The notes: generated from the letters alone by a model not told the origin. DNA of 64,000 nucleotides from Desulfofundulus thermobenzoicus (GCF_009428905.1 NZ_WHYR01000008.1:27883-91882), one strand, 5' to 3'; counted from the stretch's first letter, positions 39,773-49,249 are shown. A program made the numbers and translations.

Positions 39773-40513
39773 TCAGCGTCTACCGCACCGGCCGGAACGG
39801 GCTTTCCGCCAGGCCAGCCAGGCAAAACGGGGCAGCACCAGCATACGCTTGAAGCGGCGGGGTTCCCTGATCAGCCGGCCCAGCCATTCCAGGTGCATCC
39901 GCCGCATCCACGCCGGCGCGCGGGCGACTTTACCGGCAATCACGTCAAAGCTGCCGCCCACCCCCATGGCCGCGGACACCCCCAGGGCCTGCTTGTACCG
40001 GGCGATGAACTGCTCCTGCTTCGGCGCCCCCAGGCCCACAAAGAGCAGGTGGGGCCGGGCGGTCCGGATCATCTCCACCACCTCCGGCTCCCCCGCCGGC
40101 GGGAAATAGCCGTGCATGGTGCCGGCCACCAGCAGTCCCGGGTGTTTTTCCTGCAGGCGCCGGGCCGCTTCCTCCGCCACCCCCGGCGAGGCCCCCAGCA
40201 AAAAGACGCGCCAGCCCTCCGCGGCCGCCCGGGCCACCAGGGCCAGCATCAAATCGATGCCGGTGACCCGTTCGGGCAGCGGGGTGCCGGCCACCTTGGC
40301 CGCCCAGACCACGCCCACCCCGTCGGCGGTAACCAGGTCGGCCCCATTGATCAGGGACAGCAGCGCCGGTTCCCGCTGGGCGCGGTAGAGGATCTCCGGG
40401 TTTAAAGTGACCACCTGGTGGGGGATGCCGCTCTGCACAAACCCGGCTATGCGCTCCACCGCCCCGGCCAGGTCCACAACGTCCACCCGGGCACCCAAAA
40501 GGTTGATCTGCAT
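39773..40513 (-). CDS. tagA: WecG/TagA/CpsF family glycosyltransferase (N-acetylmannosaminyltransferase-like)
   Basis: Adds the second sugar (usually ManNAc) to the undecaprenyl-PP-GlcNAc primer of wall polymers. Motifs are HQVVTLNPEILYRAQREPAL, LINGADLVTADGVGVVWAAK, RVTGIDLMLAL, LLGASPGVAEEAARRL and FVGLGAPKQEQFIARYKQ, all typical; the length of 246 residues is normal. ATG 40513 with AAGGGG upstream. The membrane partner is likely the WecA/TagO-like protein at 21.7-22.8 kb. Confidence 0.93.
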   Translation of the reverse strand: MQINLLGARVDVVDLAGAVERIAGFVQSGIPHQVVTLNPEILYRAQREPALLSLINGADLVTADGVGVVWAAKVAGTPLPERVTGIDLMLALVARAAAEGWRVFLLGASPGVAEEAARRLQEKHPGLLVAGTMHGYFPPAGEPEVVEMIRTARPHLLFVGLGAPKQEQFIARYKQALGVSAAMGVGGSFDVIAGKVARAPAWMRRMHLEWLGRLIREPRRFKRMLVLPRFAWLAWRKARSGRCGRR

Positions 40514-40701
40514 GGATAAAAACCCCTTCTATATCATAAATAGACGTTTTTCAACTACATTTTGTTCCCGGGAATGGATTTGCATCCTTCCCCCGGAAAC
40601 AAAAACAGGCCCGGCCGGACAAAGAAGCCCGCCGAACCGCCGGAGTGGTGTACCTGCTGGCACAATATGGGAAAGTGAGTCAGTTGCCGATCCGCTACTT
40701 A

Positions 40702-41124
40702 TTAACGGCTGCCAACCAGCACTCCAATTTCCAGGATTTCGAGACCGCCCACGTATGAAAAATGACGCTGGTTGGTGGTCAAAACCGGCGCCTTTGCCTC
40801 AAGGGCTGTGGCCGCAATAACAATATCCGCCATTTCAATGGTCAAACCTTTTTCACGCAGGGATTGGGCCAAATGGCCGGCTCTTTCCGCCAATTCCTTG
40901 TTCAGGGGAATCACCATCGTTCCCTCAAAAAACCGCCTGGTTTTTTCTTCTTCCCTCTTTTTGGTGCCCTGCCAGATTTCAACCAGGGTAACTGCGGAAA
41001 CGGCCAGTCTTCCCCGTGTCTCGTTCAATTCCAGCAACAATTCCTCCACACCGGGATATTTGCGCAAATGCAAAATCACCGCGCTGGTATCCAGCACACA
41101 GCCTATAGATTCGGGCGCCGCCAT
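40702..41124 (-). CDS. vapC: PIN-domain toxin (VapC-like, 140 aa)
   Basis: PIN ribonuclease: CVLDTSAVILHLRK (first Asp), VTLVEIWQGT (Glu), IEMADIVIAATALEAKAPVL (Asp) and TTNQRHF. It overlaps the 3' end of the ribbon-helix-helix type antitoxin by 22 bp and is read in the same direction, a typical coupled module. Confidence 0.92.
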   Translation of the reverse strand: MAAPESIGCVLDTSAVILHLRKYPGVEELLLELNETRGRLAVSAVTLVEIWQGTKKREEEKTRRFFEGTMVIPLNKELAERAGHLAQSLREKGLTIEMADIVIAATALEAKAPVLTTNQRHFSYVGGLEILEIGVLVGSR

Positions 41125-41354
41125 GCAGACCTGACCTCACGAACGTATTTTTCCACATCGTCAAGGGTTTGCAGATCGGGGTGGTTTTCATCGGTCCACG
41201 CACCGGCGCTTTCCTTGATGGCACGCCTGCCCATCTCCCGGGAAACATATTCATACATGCCGGCCGCTATAAATGCACTGATATTTGTAGTAAGTCCTTT
41301 CATTTGTTCCACCAGCTCTTTTGGCAGGGTCACCGACAACTTTACTGTTTTCAT
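41103..41354 (-). CDS. Ribbon-helix-helix type antitoxin (83 aa)
   Basis: N-terminal MKTVKLSVTLPKELVEQMKG is the beta strand and first helix of an RHH DNA-binding fold. The C-terminal part (WTDENHPDLQTLDDVEKYVREV) should neutralise the PIN toxin. ATG 41354 follows GGGGGTGGTGAAA. Expected to autorepress. Confidence 0.85.
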   Translation of the reverse strand: MKTVKLSVTLPKELVEQMKGLTTNISAFIAAGMYEYVSREMGRRAIKESAGAWTDENHPDLQTLDDVEKYVREVRSAWRRPNL

Positions 41355-41372
41355 TTTCACCACCCCCACTGT

Positions 41373-41401
41373 AATATACTACAATCCAATCCTACCGTCA
41401 A
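41373..41401 (-). promoter_or_regulatory. Promoter of the 41-kb toxin-antitoxin pair
   Basis: TTGACG (41401-41396), 17-bp spacer, TATATT (41378-41373) on the minus strand, directly before the antitoxin ribosome-binding site. It lies between the antitoxin and the HlyD-like gene. Confidence 0.65.
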
Positions 41402-41419
41402 GCAACCCGTCCGGTGGAC

Positions 41420-42076
41420 CTACCGGATGTGAATTCTTACCACCGCGTTGGTACCCACTTCTATGTACTTCTGCGGGTACTGGTCAAAGAGGATTTTCAC
41501 CGGCACCCGCTGGACCACCTTGGTAAAGTTGCCTGAAGTGTTGCTGGTGGGCAGCAGGGAAAAGGTGGAGAGGGAAGCGCGGCCTATGCGCTCCACCCGC
41601 CCGGTGAATTTACTCCCCGGCAGGGCGTCCAGGGTGATGTCCACCGGCTGCCCCGGCCGTACCCTGGTCAGTTTGGTCTCTTCAATATTGGCGGTGATAT
41701 AGAGTTTGGACGGGTCCACCACCATCACCACCGGTTGCCCCGGGGCGGCCACCTCCCCCACATGGGCCACTTTTTTCACCACCAGGCCGCTGATGGGCGA
41801 GTAGATTACCGCCAGGTTCGGGTTCGCCCCCGGGGACAGGGTGGTATCGTCCAGACGGGCAATCTTATCCCCCGTGCGGACGGTTTGCCCCTCTTCCACG
41901 GCAATCTCCAGGATCTTGCCGGACACCTGGGGACTGACCTGGTAGATATCTCCATCGATGCGGGCATCCTCGGTAACCACGTAATTCCGGTTCATATACC
42001 AGTAATAATAAGTAATGGTGCCGATGGCCGCCAGCATGAGCACGGCCACAACAAGGATCAACTTTTTGTTCTTCAT
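41420..42076 (-). CDS. EmrA/HlyD-family membrane fusion protein (218 aa)
   Basis: Adaptor subunit of a drug-efflux pump: one N-terminal anchor (LILVVAVLMLAAIGTITYYYW), a biotinyl-lipoyl-like domain (VSPQVSGKILEIAVEEGQTV, SGLVVKKVAHVGEVAAPGQPV) and a beta-barrel (LYITANIEETKLTRVRPGQP). It is short because the helical hairpin is missing, as in many Gram-positive EmrA-like proteins. ATG 42076 after GAGGAGGAGAG. Last gene of the efflux operon; natural partner of the EmrB-like pump at 46.9-48.4 kb. Confidence 0.9.
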   Translation of the reverse strand: MKNKKLILVVAVLMLAAIGTITYYYWYMNRNYVVTEDARIDGDIYQVSPQVSGKILEIAVEEGQTVRTGDKIARLDDTTLSPGANPNLAVIYSPISGLVVKKVAHVGEVAAPGQPVVMVVDPSKLYITANIEETKLTRVRPGQPVDITLDALPGSKFTGRVERIGRASLSTFSLLPTSNTSGNFTKVVQRVPVKILFDQYPQKYIEVGTNAVVRIHIR

Positions 42077-42091
42077 CCGCTCTCCTCCTCC

Positions 42092-45000
42092 TCAGTTCCC
42101 GGCCACCTGCTGTTCCGTCCCGACCGGCAACCTTCCCCGCCGCCTTCCGGACCGGCGGGCGGACCAGCGGTCTTTCCAGTCGTCCAGGATGGTATAAATG
42201 ACGGGCACCAGCACCAGGGTGATCAGGGTGGAGAAGGCCAGCCCGCCGGCCACCACCGTGGCCATGGGCGCCTGCCCCTCGGACCCTTCACCCAGGGCCA
42301 GGGCCATGGGCAGCATGGCCAGGATGGCCGTCAGGGCCGTCATCAGTATGGGCCGCAGGCGGGTGGGACCGGCCTTTAAAATGGCCGCCCGGCGCTCCAG
42401 GCCCCGCCGGCGCAGGATGTTCACATAATCCACAAAGACGATGGCGTTTTTCACCACTATGCCCACCAGCATGATCACCCCGATGAAGGCGGGCACGGAA
42501 AAGGCCCGGCCGGTGATCAACAGGCTGAAGCTCACGCCCACCATGGTCACGGGCACGGAAAACATGATGATGAAGGGATACAGGGCCGACTCAAACTGGG
42601 CCACCATCACCAGGTAGACCAGCACCACCGCCAGCACCAGGGCCAGGCCCAGGTCGCCGAAGGTTTCGGCCATCTGTTTCTGCTCCCCGCCGTACTCCAC
42701 CGTATACCCGGGGGGCAGGGACAGGCCGGCTATTTTGGCCCGGATATCCTTCATCACGCTGCCCAGGTCCCGCCCGGCCAGCTGGGCGGAAACGGTCACA
42801 TACCGGGTCTGATCCTCCCGGCTGATGGTGTGGGGGCCCCTGGTTTCCTTTATCTCCGCCACCTGGCTTAAAGGCACCCGTGTCCCGGCGGGCGAAAGAA
42901 TGGTCAGATTGGCCAGCTCGGACAGGCGGGAAACTTCCCCGCTGGCCACCTGCACCCGGATGTCCACCTCTTCTCCGCCGGTGCGATACTGGGTGGCTAC
43001 GGTGCCGTCAATGGCCGTGCGCACGGTGGAAGCCACCTCGGCGGGAGACAAACCGTAGTTTGCCGCCCGGTCCCGGTGCACCAGTACCTGCACCTCGGGA
43101 CGCCCCTCCTGCAGGCTGCTGTTCACCTCCCGGGTGCCCGGCACCTGGCGCACCAGGCCGGCCACCTGATCGCCCAGCCGGGTGAGGGTGTCCATATCGT
43201 CCCCCCGCACCTGGATCTGCACCGGTGCACCGGTGTTCATGCCGCCCCCGGCCGCTTCCTGGGCGGATACCTTAATTTTCGCCCCGGGAATATCCTTCAG
43301 CTTCTGCCGCAAATCCTCGGCCACCTGTTCGGCGGTGACCGCACGCATTTTTTTATCCACCAGGTCCAGGGTGATCTGGGCCACGTCGGTATTGCTTTCC
43401 CCCCACATACCCTGGGTGCCGGTGAAACCCACCCCGGTGAAAATACTCTCCACATAAGGTGCCCGGACCATCTCTTCAATACGGGTGGCCACCCGGTTGG
43501 TTTCCGCCAGGGAGGTGCCCCGGGGCATTTCCAGGGTGATATTCACCTGACCCTGGTCCATCTGGGGCATGAACTCAAAGCCCACCAGGGGAAAGGCGGC
43601 CACGCTGAGGACAAACAGAACCGTCACAATAATGAGCACCCACCGCCGGTGGCCCAGGGCCCACTCCAGCAGGCGCCGGTAGGCATCGTTCAATGCCTCG
43701 AACCAGCGCTCCGATACCCGGTAGAGCCGCCGCCAGAACTGCCGGCGGCCGGCTGAGCCACCGGAGGGGGTTCCCCCCGCCACAGGTGCCGGGGGGCTGC
43801 CCGTCCCTTCTTCCGTCGCCGGAGCTTCAACGCCGCCCGCCGTCCCCGCCGGAATCCCGGCACCTCCCGCCGGAGGCCCGGCCGTCTCCTCCTCCAGGTA
43901 CAGCCAGCGGCTGGCCATAAGGGGCGTCACGGTCAGGGAAACCAGCAGGGAAGTAAAAATGGCAAAGGAGACGGTCAGGGCCAGGGGGGTGAAGAGCTGG
44001 GCCGCCAGGCCCTTCACAAAGATCACCGGCAGGAAAACGGCCATGGTGGTCAGGGTGGAGGCGATGACCGCCCCGCCCACTTCGTCGGTGGCCGTGCGGG
44101 CGGCCTCCACCAGGCCGTAGCCCTGCTGCCGGTGACGGTAAATATTCTCCAGCACCACTATGGCGTCGTCCACAATCAACCCGACCCCCAGGGCCAGGCC
44201 GCCCATGGTGATCAGGTTCAGGGTCATGTTGTTGAAGTAAATGAGCACAAAGGTGCCGATAATGGAAACGGGGATGGCCGTGGAAATGATCAGGGTGCTG
44301 CGCAGGTTGCGCAAGAACAGCCACATCACCAGCATGGCCAGGAAACCGCCCACCAGGATTTCCCGCACCACGTGGCCGATGCTGCGCTCTATGTATTCCG
44401 ACTGGTCCAGCACCGTTTGAAAATGTATCCCGGGCAGTTCCCGTTTTAAATCCTCCAGGGCCTTTTTCACTTCCCCGGCCACCTGGACGGTATTGGCCCC
44501 GCTCTGCTTCTGGATAAAAAGGGTCAGGGCCGGCCGCCCGTCCACCCGGCTATACTGGGTCACCTTTTTCTGCCCGTCCTCCACCCGGGCTATATCCCCC
44601 AGGTGCACCGGGCTGCCTCCCGGCACACCCACCACCACCTGGCGTATCTGGTCCAGATCTTTAAACTCACCGGTCACCCGCACCAGCAGGTCCTTACGGC
44701 CTTCCAGCACGGTGCCGCCGGAAACATTCATGTTTTCCGCCTGCAGGGCCTGGGTGACGCCGTTCAGGGTCAGGCCGAAACCGGCCAGCCGCACCGGGTC
44801 CACCAGCACGTGAATCTCCCGCTGGTACCCCCCGGCCGACCAGACACTGGCCACACCCGTAACCCGTTCCAGGCGGGGTTGAATAATATCATCGGCCAGT
44901 TGTTTCAACTGCCGGGGATCCTCGGCGGAAAGGGCCAGCTGCATGATGGGCATCATATTGGGGTCCATTTTAAAGGTCATGGGCGCCTTCGACCCCGCGG

Positions 45001-45358
45001 GCAGGTACTGGCGGATAATGTCAATCTTTTCCCGGACCTGCAGGGCGGCATAGTTCATATCCGTGCCCCACTTGAACTGGATAATCACCGTGGATGTACC
45101 CATGCTGCTGGTGGACTGCAGGGTATCCAGGTTGTTCACCGTGGCCAGCACCGACTCCAGGGGTTTGGTCACCTGCTGTTCCACTTCCTCCGGCCCCGCC
45201 CCGGGGTACTCGGTAACCACCGCCGCCACGGGCAGGTTCATTTCCGGCCACAGGTCAATGGCCAGGCGGCTTAAGGACACGCCGCCCAGGATCAGCAGTA
45301 CGGTCACCAGCACGGCCACCAGCATGGGACGCCGAATGGATATATCGGTAATTTTCAT
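42092..45358 (-). CDS. RND-family efflux transporter, HAE1/AcrB-like (1088 aa)
   Basis: Proton-driven inner-membrane pump with twelve expected membrane segments and two large outer loops. It starts MKITDISIRRPMLVAVLVTV. Typical motifs are GMGLAV-like GGLALGVGLIVDDAIVVLEN in TM4 (Asp-Asp proton relay), PVIFVKGLAAQLFTPLALTV and IMLVGIVVKNAIVFVDYVN. An insert of about 70 Gly/Ala/Pro/Thr-rich residues (near 490-555) lies in the cytoplasmic loop between the halves. ATG 45358 behind AGGAGG. Transcribed after its lipoprotein adaptor. Confidence 0.95.
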   Translation of the reverse strand: MKITDISIRRPMLVAVLVTVLLILGGVSLSRLAIDLWPEMNLPVAAVVTEYPGAGPEEVEQQVTKPLESVLATVNNLDTLQSTSSMGTSTVIIQFKWGTDMNYAALQVREKIDIIRQYLPAGSKAPMTFKMDPNMMPIMQLALSAEDPRQLKQLADDIIQPRLERVTGVASVWSAGGYQREIHVLVDPVRLAGFGLTLNGVTQALQAENMNVSGGTVLEGRKDLLVRVTGEFKDLDQIRQVVVGVPGGSPVHLGDIARVEDGQKKVTQYSRVDGRPALTLFIQKQSGANTVQVAGEVKKALEDLKRELPGIHFQTVLDQSEYIERSIGHVVREILVGGFLAMLVMWLFLRNLRSTLIISTAIPVSIIGTFVLIYFNNMTLNLITMGGLALGVGLIVDDAIVVLENIYRHRQQGYGLVEAARTATDEVGGAVIASTLTTMAVFLPVIFVKGLAAQLFTPLALTVSFAIFTSLLVSLTVTPLMASRWLYLEEETAGPPAGGAGIPAGTAGGVEAPATEEGTGSPPAPVAGGTPSGGSAGRRQFWRRLYRVSERWFEALNDAYRRLLEWALGHRRWVLIIVTVLFVLSVAAFPLVGFEFMPQMDQGQVNITLEMPRGTSLAETNRVATRIEEMVRAPYVESIFTGVGFTGTQGMWGESNTDVAQITLDLVDKKMRAVTAEQVAEDLRQKLKDIPGAKIKVSAQEAAGGGMNTGAPVQIQVRGDDMDTLTRLGDQVAGLVRQVPGTREVNSSLQEGRPEVQVLVHRDRAANYGLSPAEVASTVRTAIDGTVATQYRTGGEEVDIRVQVASGEVSRLSELANLTILSPAGTRVPLSQVAEIKETRGPHTISREDQTRYVTVSAQLAGRDLGSVMKDIRAKIAGLSLPPGYTVEYGGEQKQMAETFGDLGLALVLAVVLVYLVMVAQFESALYPFIIMFSVPVTMVGVSFSLLITGRAFSVPAFIGVIMLVGIVVKNAIVFVDYVNILRRRGLERRAAILKAGPTRLRPILMTALTAILAMLPMALALGEGSEGQAPMATVVAGGLAFSTLITLVLVPVIYTILDDWKDRWSARRSGRRRGRLPVGTEQQVAGN

Positions 45359-45437
45359 TCAATAACCTCCTGCGCAGGCTCCGATAATTAAAACGGGATA
45401 AAAATGTGCCCACCCATGGCCGTGGAGCCGGTCCCCG

Positions 45438-46682
45438 TCAGTTCTTCACCGTCACCGGCGCGCCCTCCTGCAGGCTCTCCTGGCCGGCGGTGACCACCTC
45501 TTCCCCTTCCGACAGGCCGGAGGTCACGACCATATTTTTACCGTCGGATTCGCCCACCTGAATCTCGCGGCGGCTTACCCGGCCGTCCTGCACCACCCAG
45601 ACGAAATTCTTCTCCCCCTCCTTAACCACTGCTTCCCGGGGCACCAGAAGCTCCTTTTGATTGGCAGCGGGCAGCTGCACCTCGGCAAACATACCCGGTT
45701 TTAAAATGTTTTTGGGGTTGGCGATTTCCACTTTTATGGGAAAGGCCTTGGTGGTCGGATCGGCTGCCGGGGAGATGCTGGTAATCACCCCTTCGAAAGG
45801 TTGTTCCGAAACGGCGCTGACCTTCACCTGTACTTTCTGCCCCTGTTTCAACTGGTTGATTACACCTTCGCCGACCATAGCCTTTACTTCCACCCGGTCC
45901 AGATTGACCAGGGTGACAACAGGCGTAGTGGCCGCCATTTCTCCGGGGTTCACATTGCGGGCGGTGACCACCCCGGTGAAGGGGGCCCGGATAAAGCTAT
46001 CCTCGTAGGCCTGCCGGGCCAGGGCCAGCTGCGCCCGGGCGGCGTCCAAACCGGCCTGGGCCTGCTGTACACCGGCCTGGGCCACCTGAATACCAGCCTG
46101 GTCCACCTGCAATTTAGAGGCAGCCTGATTTACACTATCTTTTGCGTTTTTATAATCCAGTTCGTACCTTTCAAAATCAGCTTGTGACATGGCTCCCGCC
46201 GCCAGCAACTGCTGGCCGCGCCGGTAATTGGCCTCGGCCACCTCAAACCTGGCTTGAGCACTGGCCAAACTTGATTGATCGGCTTGAATGACTTCCTGCG
46301 CCTGGGTCACTTTAGCCTGTGCCTGGGCCAGGGCCGCCTCCGCCTGGGCCACCCCCGCTTCCGCCTGAGTCACCCGGTCGGCCAGGTCTTTATTCTCCAG
46401 GGTCACCAGCACCTGCCCGGCGCTCACCCGGCTGCCCACGTCCACGTGCACCCGGGCCACCTTGCCGGCCACTTTTGGCACCACATTGGCCGAACTCTCG
46501 GCCTCCAGCTTGCCGCTGACCAGCGTGCCGTTTTCCAGAAGGCCCGTGGCGGCCTTTGCCGTGCTCACCGTCACCGGGCCGGCCTCAGCCTGCTGCACCG
46601 GCTGTTTTTTCCCGCAGCCGGCCGCCACCACCACAACTGCCAGTAAAACCGCCAGGAGTATCAGTTTTCCCTTTCCGAACAT
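45438..46682 (-). CDS. RND periplasmic-adaptor-type lipoprotein (414 aa)
   Basis: Membrane fusion protein partner of the RND pump. The lipoprotein signal LLAVVVVAAGCGKK has a lipobox; then come the lipoyl domain (VVPKVAGKVARVHVDVGSRV), a long helical hairpin rich in Ala/Gln repeats (AEAALAQAQAKVTQAQEVIQ), the beta-barrel (FTGVVTARNVNPGEMAA) and the membrane-proximal domain. I place the start at ATG 46682 (GGGGGAG upstream); the open frame extends 110 codons further but that part is not family sequence. Co-directional with the RND gene 80 bp downstream. Confidence 0.9.
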   Translation of the reverse strand: MFGKGKLILLAVLLAVVVVAAGCGKKQPVQQAEAGPVTVSTAKAATGLLENGTLVSGKLEAESSANVVPKVAGKVARVHVDVGSRVSAGQVLVTLENKDLADRVTQAEAGVAQAEAALAQAQAKVTQAQEVIQADQSSLASAQARFEVAEANYRRGQQLLAAGAMSQADFERYELDYKNAKDSVNQAASKLQVDQAGIQVAQAGVQQAQAGLDAARAQLALARQAYEDSFIRAPFTGVVTARNVNPGEMAATTPVVTLVNLDRVEVKAMVGEGVINQLKQGQKVQVKVSAVSEQPFEGVITSISPAADPTTKAFPIKVEIANPKNILKPGMFAEVQLPAANQKELLVPREAVVKEGEKNFVWVVQDGRVSRREIQVGESDGKNMVVTSGLSEGEEVVTAGQESLQEGAPVTVKN

Positions 46683-46866
46683 CCGCACTCTCCCCCAAAA
46701 CATATTAAAATTACCCCCCCCTGCATTTAACCGGAAAACTTTTTGTGCTCCCACATCCTCCCCGGACCGGTAATTGTCGCCGCAAATGGTCCCCCGGGCT
46801 AAAAGTTTATGCCAGAAGGAAGGGACTGTTAACGAAATAGTCGCATCTATACGGACACCCCTGGAG

Positions 46867-48423
46867 TTAACCCGCATCTGCGGATTTTCCCCCCGCATCC
46901 CTGTTGTCAACGGCCCCTTCCACCATTTCTTTTGTCCTTTTTTTGCCCAGCAGCAAAGACAGGGGTATGGCCACGGCCACCATGGCAGCACTGACCACAA
47001 AGGTATCGGCAATGGCGCTGGCCATGGCCTGCCGCTGGGCGGCCATGCCGAGCACCGCCAGGGCGGCGTCCCCGGGCAGGGCCAGGGCTTGTTTTAATTG
47101 GCCGATGGCAGCGAATGCCACCGGCGAAGACCAGCTCAAGCTTTCCCTCAACCACTCGAAATGGTATACCTGGCGACTGGTCATGACGTAAGTGAGAAAG
47201 GCGATGCCGAAGGAGGCCGAAACCTGGCGCACCAGATTGTTAAATGCGGACGCCCTTCCGGAAAGCCTGGCCGGGACGGCCTCCATGCCCGCGGTACCTA
47301 TGGGCATCATGGCCAGCCCCATGCCGCAGGAACGGTACACCAGCATCATTTGCAGCCAGTGCGTCGATGTGTTCAGATTGATTTTATTAAACTCCCAGGT
47401 CGTGAGAGCCACTACCGAGAGACCAACCAGGGCCAGCGGCCGCGCCCCCATCCGGTCGTAGAGCCGGCCGCTGATGGGCATCAGCAGGCCGCTGGCCAGG
47501 GCTGAAGGCATAATGAGCAAACCGGTCTGCATGGGGGTCAAGCCCAGCAGCACCTGGGTAAAAATGGGAACCAGGAAGAGGCCGCCGAAAAGGCCGATGG
47601 TTACCACGGCGGTAATCAGCAGGCTGACGGCAAAAACCGGGTTGCCCAGGAGGCGGATGTCCAGCATGGGTTCTTCCGTACCCAATTCCCAGAGCACGAA
47701 GATGAGCAGGAAGAAGAAGGCCGCCACCACCAGGGTGACTATGTACTGGGAAGTCCATCCCTTATCCTGCCCTTCGCTTAATGCCAGAAGAATGGCAAAA
47801 CAGCCGGCAGAGGAAAACAGGCACCCCGGCAGATCAAATCTGGACTTAAGCAAAGGGGTTTCCCCCAAAAAGACGGCGGCCAGAAACATGCCCAGCAGCC
47901 CGACCGGCAGGTTGACCAAAAAAATCATGTGCCAGGACAGGTTATCCACCAGGTAGCCGCCCAGGGTGGGCCCGATGGTGGGGGCCATCATGGCCGAAAT
48001 GCCCCAGATGCCCATGGCCATGCCCATCATGCCCCGGGGCACAATTTTAAAGAGCATACCCATGCTTAAGGGCACAAGCATCCCACCACCCACGGCCTGG
48101 CAAACCCGGGCCGCCACCAGGGTTTTATCGCTCCAGGCCAGGGCGCAGAAAAGGGAGCCCATGGTAAACAGTCCCAGGCAGACCACATACATCCGCCTGT
48201 AGCCCAGGACGTCCCCCAGGTAACCGCTGACCGGAATGACCACCCCGGAAGCCAGCAGGTAGGCGGTCAAAACCCATTGAATCCGGTCGGTGCCCACACC
48301 GAACACCGCCATCAGTTTGGGCACGGCCACGTTAACGATACTGCCGTCCAGGATGGCCATAAAAGGGCCGATGACCAGGATGAACAATTCCCGCCAGGGA
48401 AAGGCCGTTTTCACCTTTCTCAC
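46867..48423 (-). CDS. DHA2-family MFS drug transporter (EmrB/QacA-like, 518 aa)
   Basis: Fourteen-segment proton antiporter. Signatures are PFMAILDGSIVNVAVPKLM (motif D1), GYLGDVLGYRRMYVVCLGLF (motif A), ARVCQAVGGGMLVPLSMGML and PTIGPTLGGYLVDNLSWHMI (motif C). The EmrA-like adaptor at the end of the operon would complete an EmrAB-type pump. GTG start at 48423. It lies 19 bp after the MarR-family gene. Confidence 0.95.
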   Translation of the reverse strand: MRKVKTAFPWRELFILVIGPFMAILDGSIVNVAVPKLMAVFGVGTDRIQWVLTAYLLASGVVIPVSGYLGDVLGYRRMYVVCLGLFTMGSLFCALAWSDKTLVAARVCQAVGGGMLVPLSMGMLFKIVPRGMMGMAMGIWGISAMMAPTIGPTLGGYLVDNLSWHMIFLVNLPVGLLGMFLAAVFLGETPLLKSRFDLPGCLFSSAGCFAILLALSEGQDKGWTSQYIVTLVVAAFFFLLIFVLWELGTEEPMLDIRLLGNPVFAVSLLITAVVTIGLFGGLFLVPIFTQVLLGLTPMQTGLLIMPSALASGLLMPISGRLYDRMGARPLALVGLSVVALTTWEFNKINLNTSTHWLQMMLVYRSCGMGLAMMPIGTAGMEAVPARLSGRASAFNNLVRQVSASFGIAFLTYVMTSRQVYHFEWLRESLSWSSPVAFAAIGQLKQALALPGDAALAVLGMAAQRQAMASAIADTFVVSAAMVAVAIPLSLLLGKKRTKEMVEGAVDNRDAGGKSADAG

Positions 48424-48442
48424 CTTCCGTCAACCGGGACGG

Positions 48443-48961
48443 TTATTCCGGCAGATCATGCATGGGGCACAGGCAGCGGGCGGCGACCCCGCCCCCTTCC
48501 CGGTTTAACACCGCCAGGAGCTTTTCGTAAATCCGCACCAGTTGCTCCACATCCTCCTCCGGCAGGCGGCTCAGGTATTTTTCCAGCACCCGGCGCCGGG
48601 CAGCCAGGCAGGACCGCACCACTTCCTCCCCGGCAGGTGTCACCTCCAGCCAGACCACCCGCCTGTCCTCTTCATCCCGGCGACGTTCCACGAATCCGGC
48701 CCGGTGCAGCCGGTCCACCAGGGCGGTGATGGCGCTTAAAGATACCCCCATTTCCTCGGCCACCTCGGATACAGTCATCCGCCCCCGCCGCAAAATACGT
48801 TTCAGCATAAAAAACTGGCTGCCGGTGATACCCTGCACCAGCTGGTGATCCAGTTCGGCATGCAGCCGGCGGCTCAGATGCTGGAACACCTCTTCCAACC
48901 TGTCGATGCAGGCCGCCAGCCGGTCGTTGCGCACCCCCATCACCCTTTCCATTGCATACAA
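48443..48961 (-). CDS. MarR-family transcriptional regulator (172 aa)
   Basis: Winged-helix repressor of the efflux operon it leads. The DNA-binding core is VSEVAEEMGVSLSAITALVDRL, then HRAGFVERRRDEEDRRVVWL (the wing DERD-type motif is EEDRR). The start is uncertain: a TTG at 48961 or the in-frame ATGs three and seven codons later. The C-terminus carries an unusual Cys-containing tail (RCLCPMHDLPE) that might sense thiol or oxidant stress; that is speculation. Confidence 0.92.
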   Translation of the reverse strand: MYAMERVMGVRNDRLAACIDRLEEVFQHLSRRLHAELDHQLVQGITGSQFFMLKRILRRGRMTVSEVAEEMGVSLSAITALVDRLHRAGFVERRRDEEDRRVVWLEVTPAGEEVVRSCLAARRRVLEKYLSRLPEEDVEQLVRIYEKLLAVLNREGGGVAARCLCPMHDLPE

Positions 48962-48978
48962 TTAACGGCACAAAAGGT

Positions 48979-49018
48979 TTACTATGTTAAGTATATGCTC
49001 ACGGGAGGTGGTTGTCAA
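48979..49018 (-). promoter_or_regulatory. Promoter and candidate operator of the MarR efflux operon
   Basis: TTGACA (49018-49013), exactly 17 bp, TATACT (48995-48990) on the minus strand. Overlapping and following the -10, TACTTAACATAGTA has inverted ends (TACT/AGTA), a plausible MarR operator. Confidence 0.75.
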
Positions 49019-49249
49019 TAAAAAGGTTGCCGCCGGACGGCTATACTGATCCTGAGCCTAGCGGCGGGTATAGCGTATGGGGGTGCCTGCATTGCCTGGT
49101 TGCGCTTCACAGGGAAGCACCAAGGAAAAAGCGCCGGCTCGTCTTCCGAAAAGACTTTACCGACACCGTAATCACTTTATCCGGCGATGACTTATCCATT
49201 GCCATCCTTTCCAGGGCTTTTGCAACTCCTTGCCTTCAATAAACACGCC
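49019..49249. other. Intergenic region with a possible broken small membrane-protein gene
   Basis: On the plus strand an unstarted frame (about 49041-49172) reads TAILILSLAAGIAYGGACIA then WLRFTGKHQGKSAG, which looks like one membrane segment with a basic flank. A possible MVVNKKVAAGR start lies upstream in another frame, so one frameshift would join them. Weak evidence; otherwise nothing is seen. Confidence 0.25.

Noticed and set aside
46683..47012. 110-codon N-terminal extension of the RND adaptor lipoprotein
   Set aside because: It precedes a clear lipoprotein signal peptide and overlaps the end of the MFS gene in another frame.
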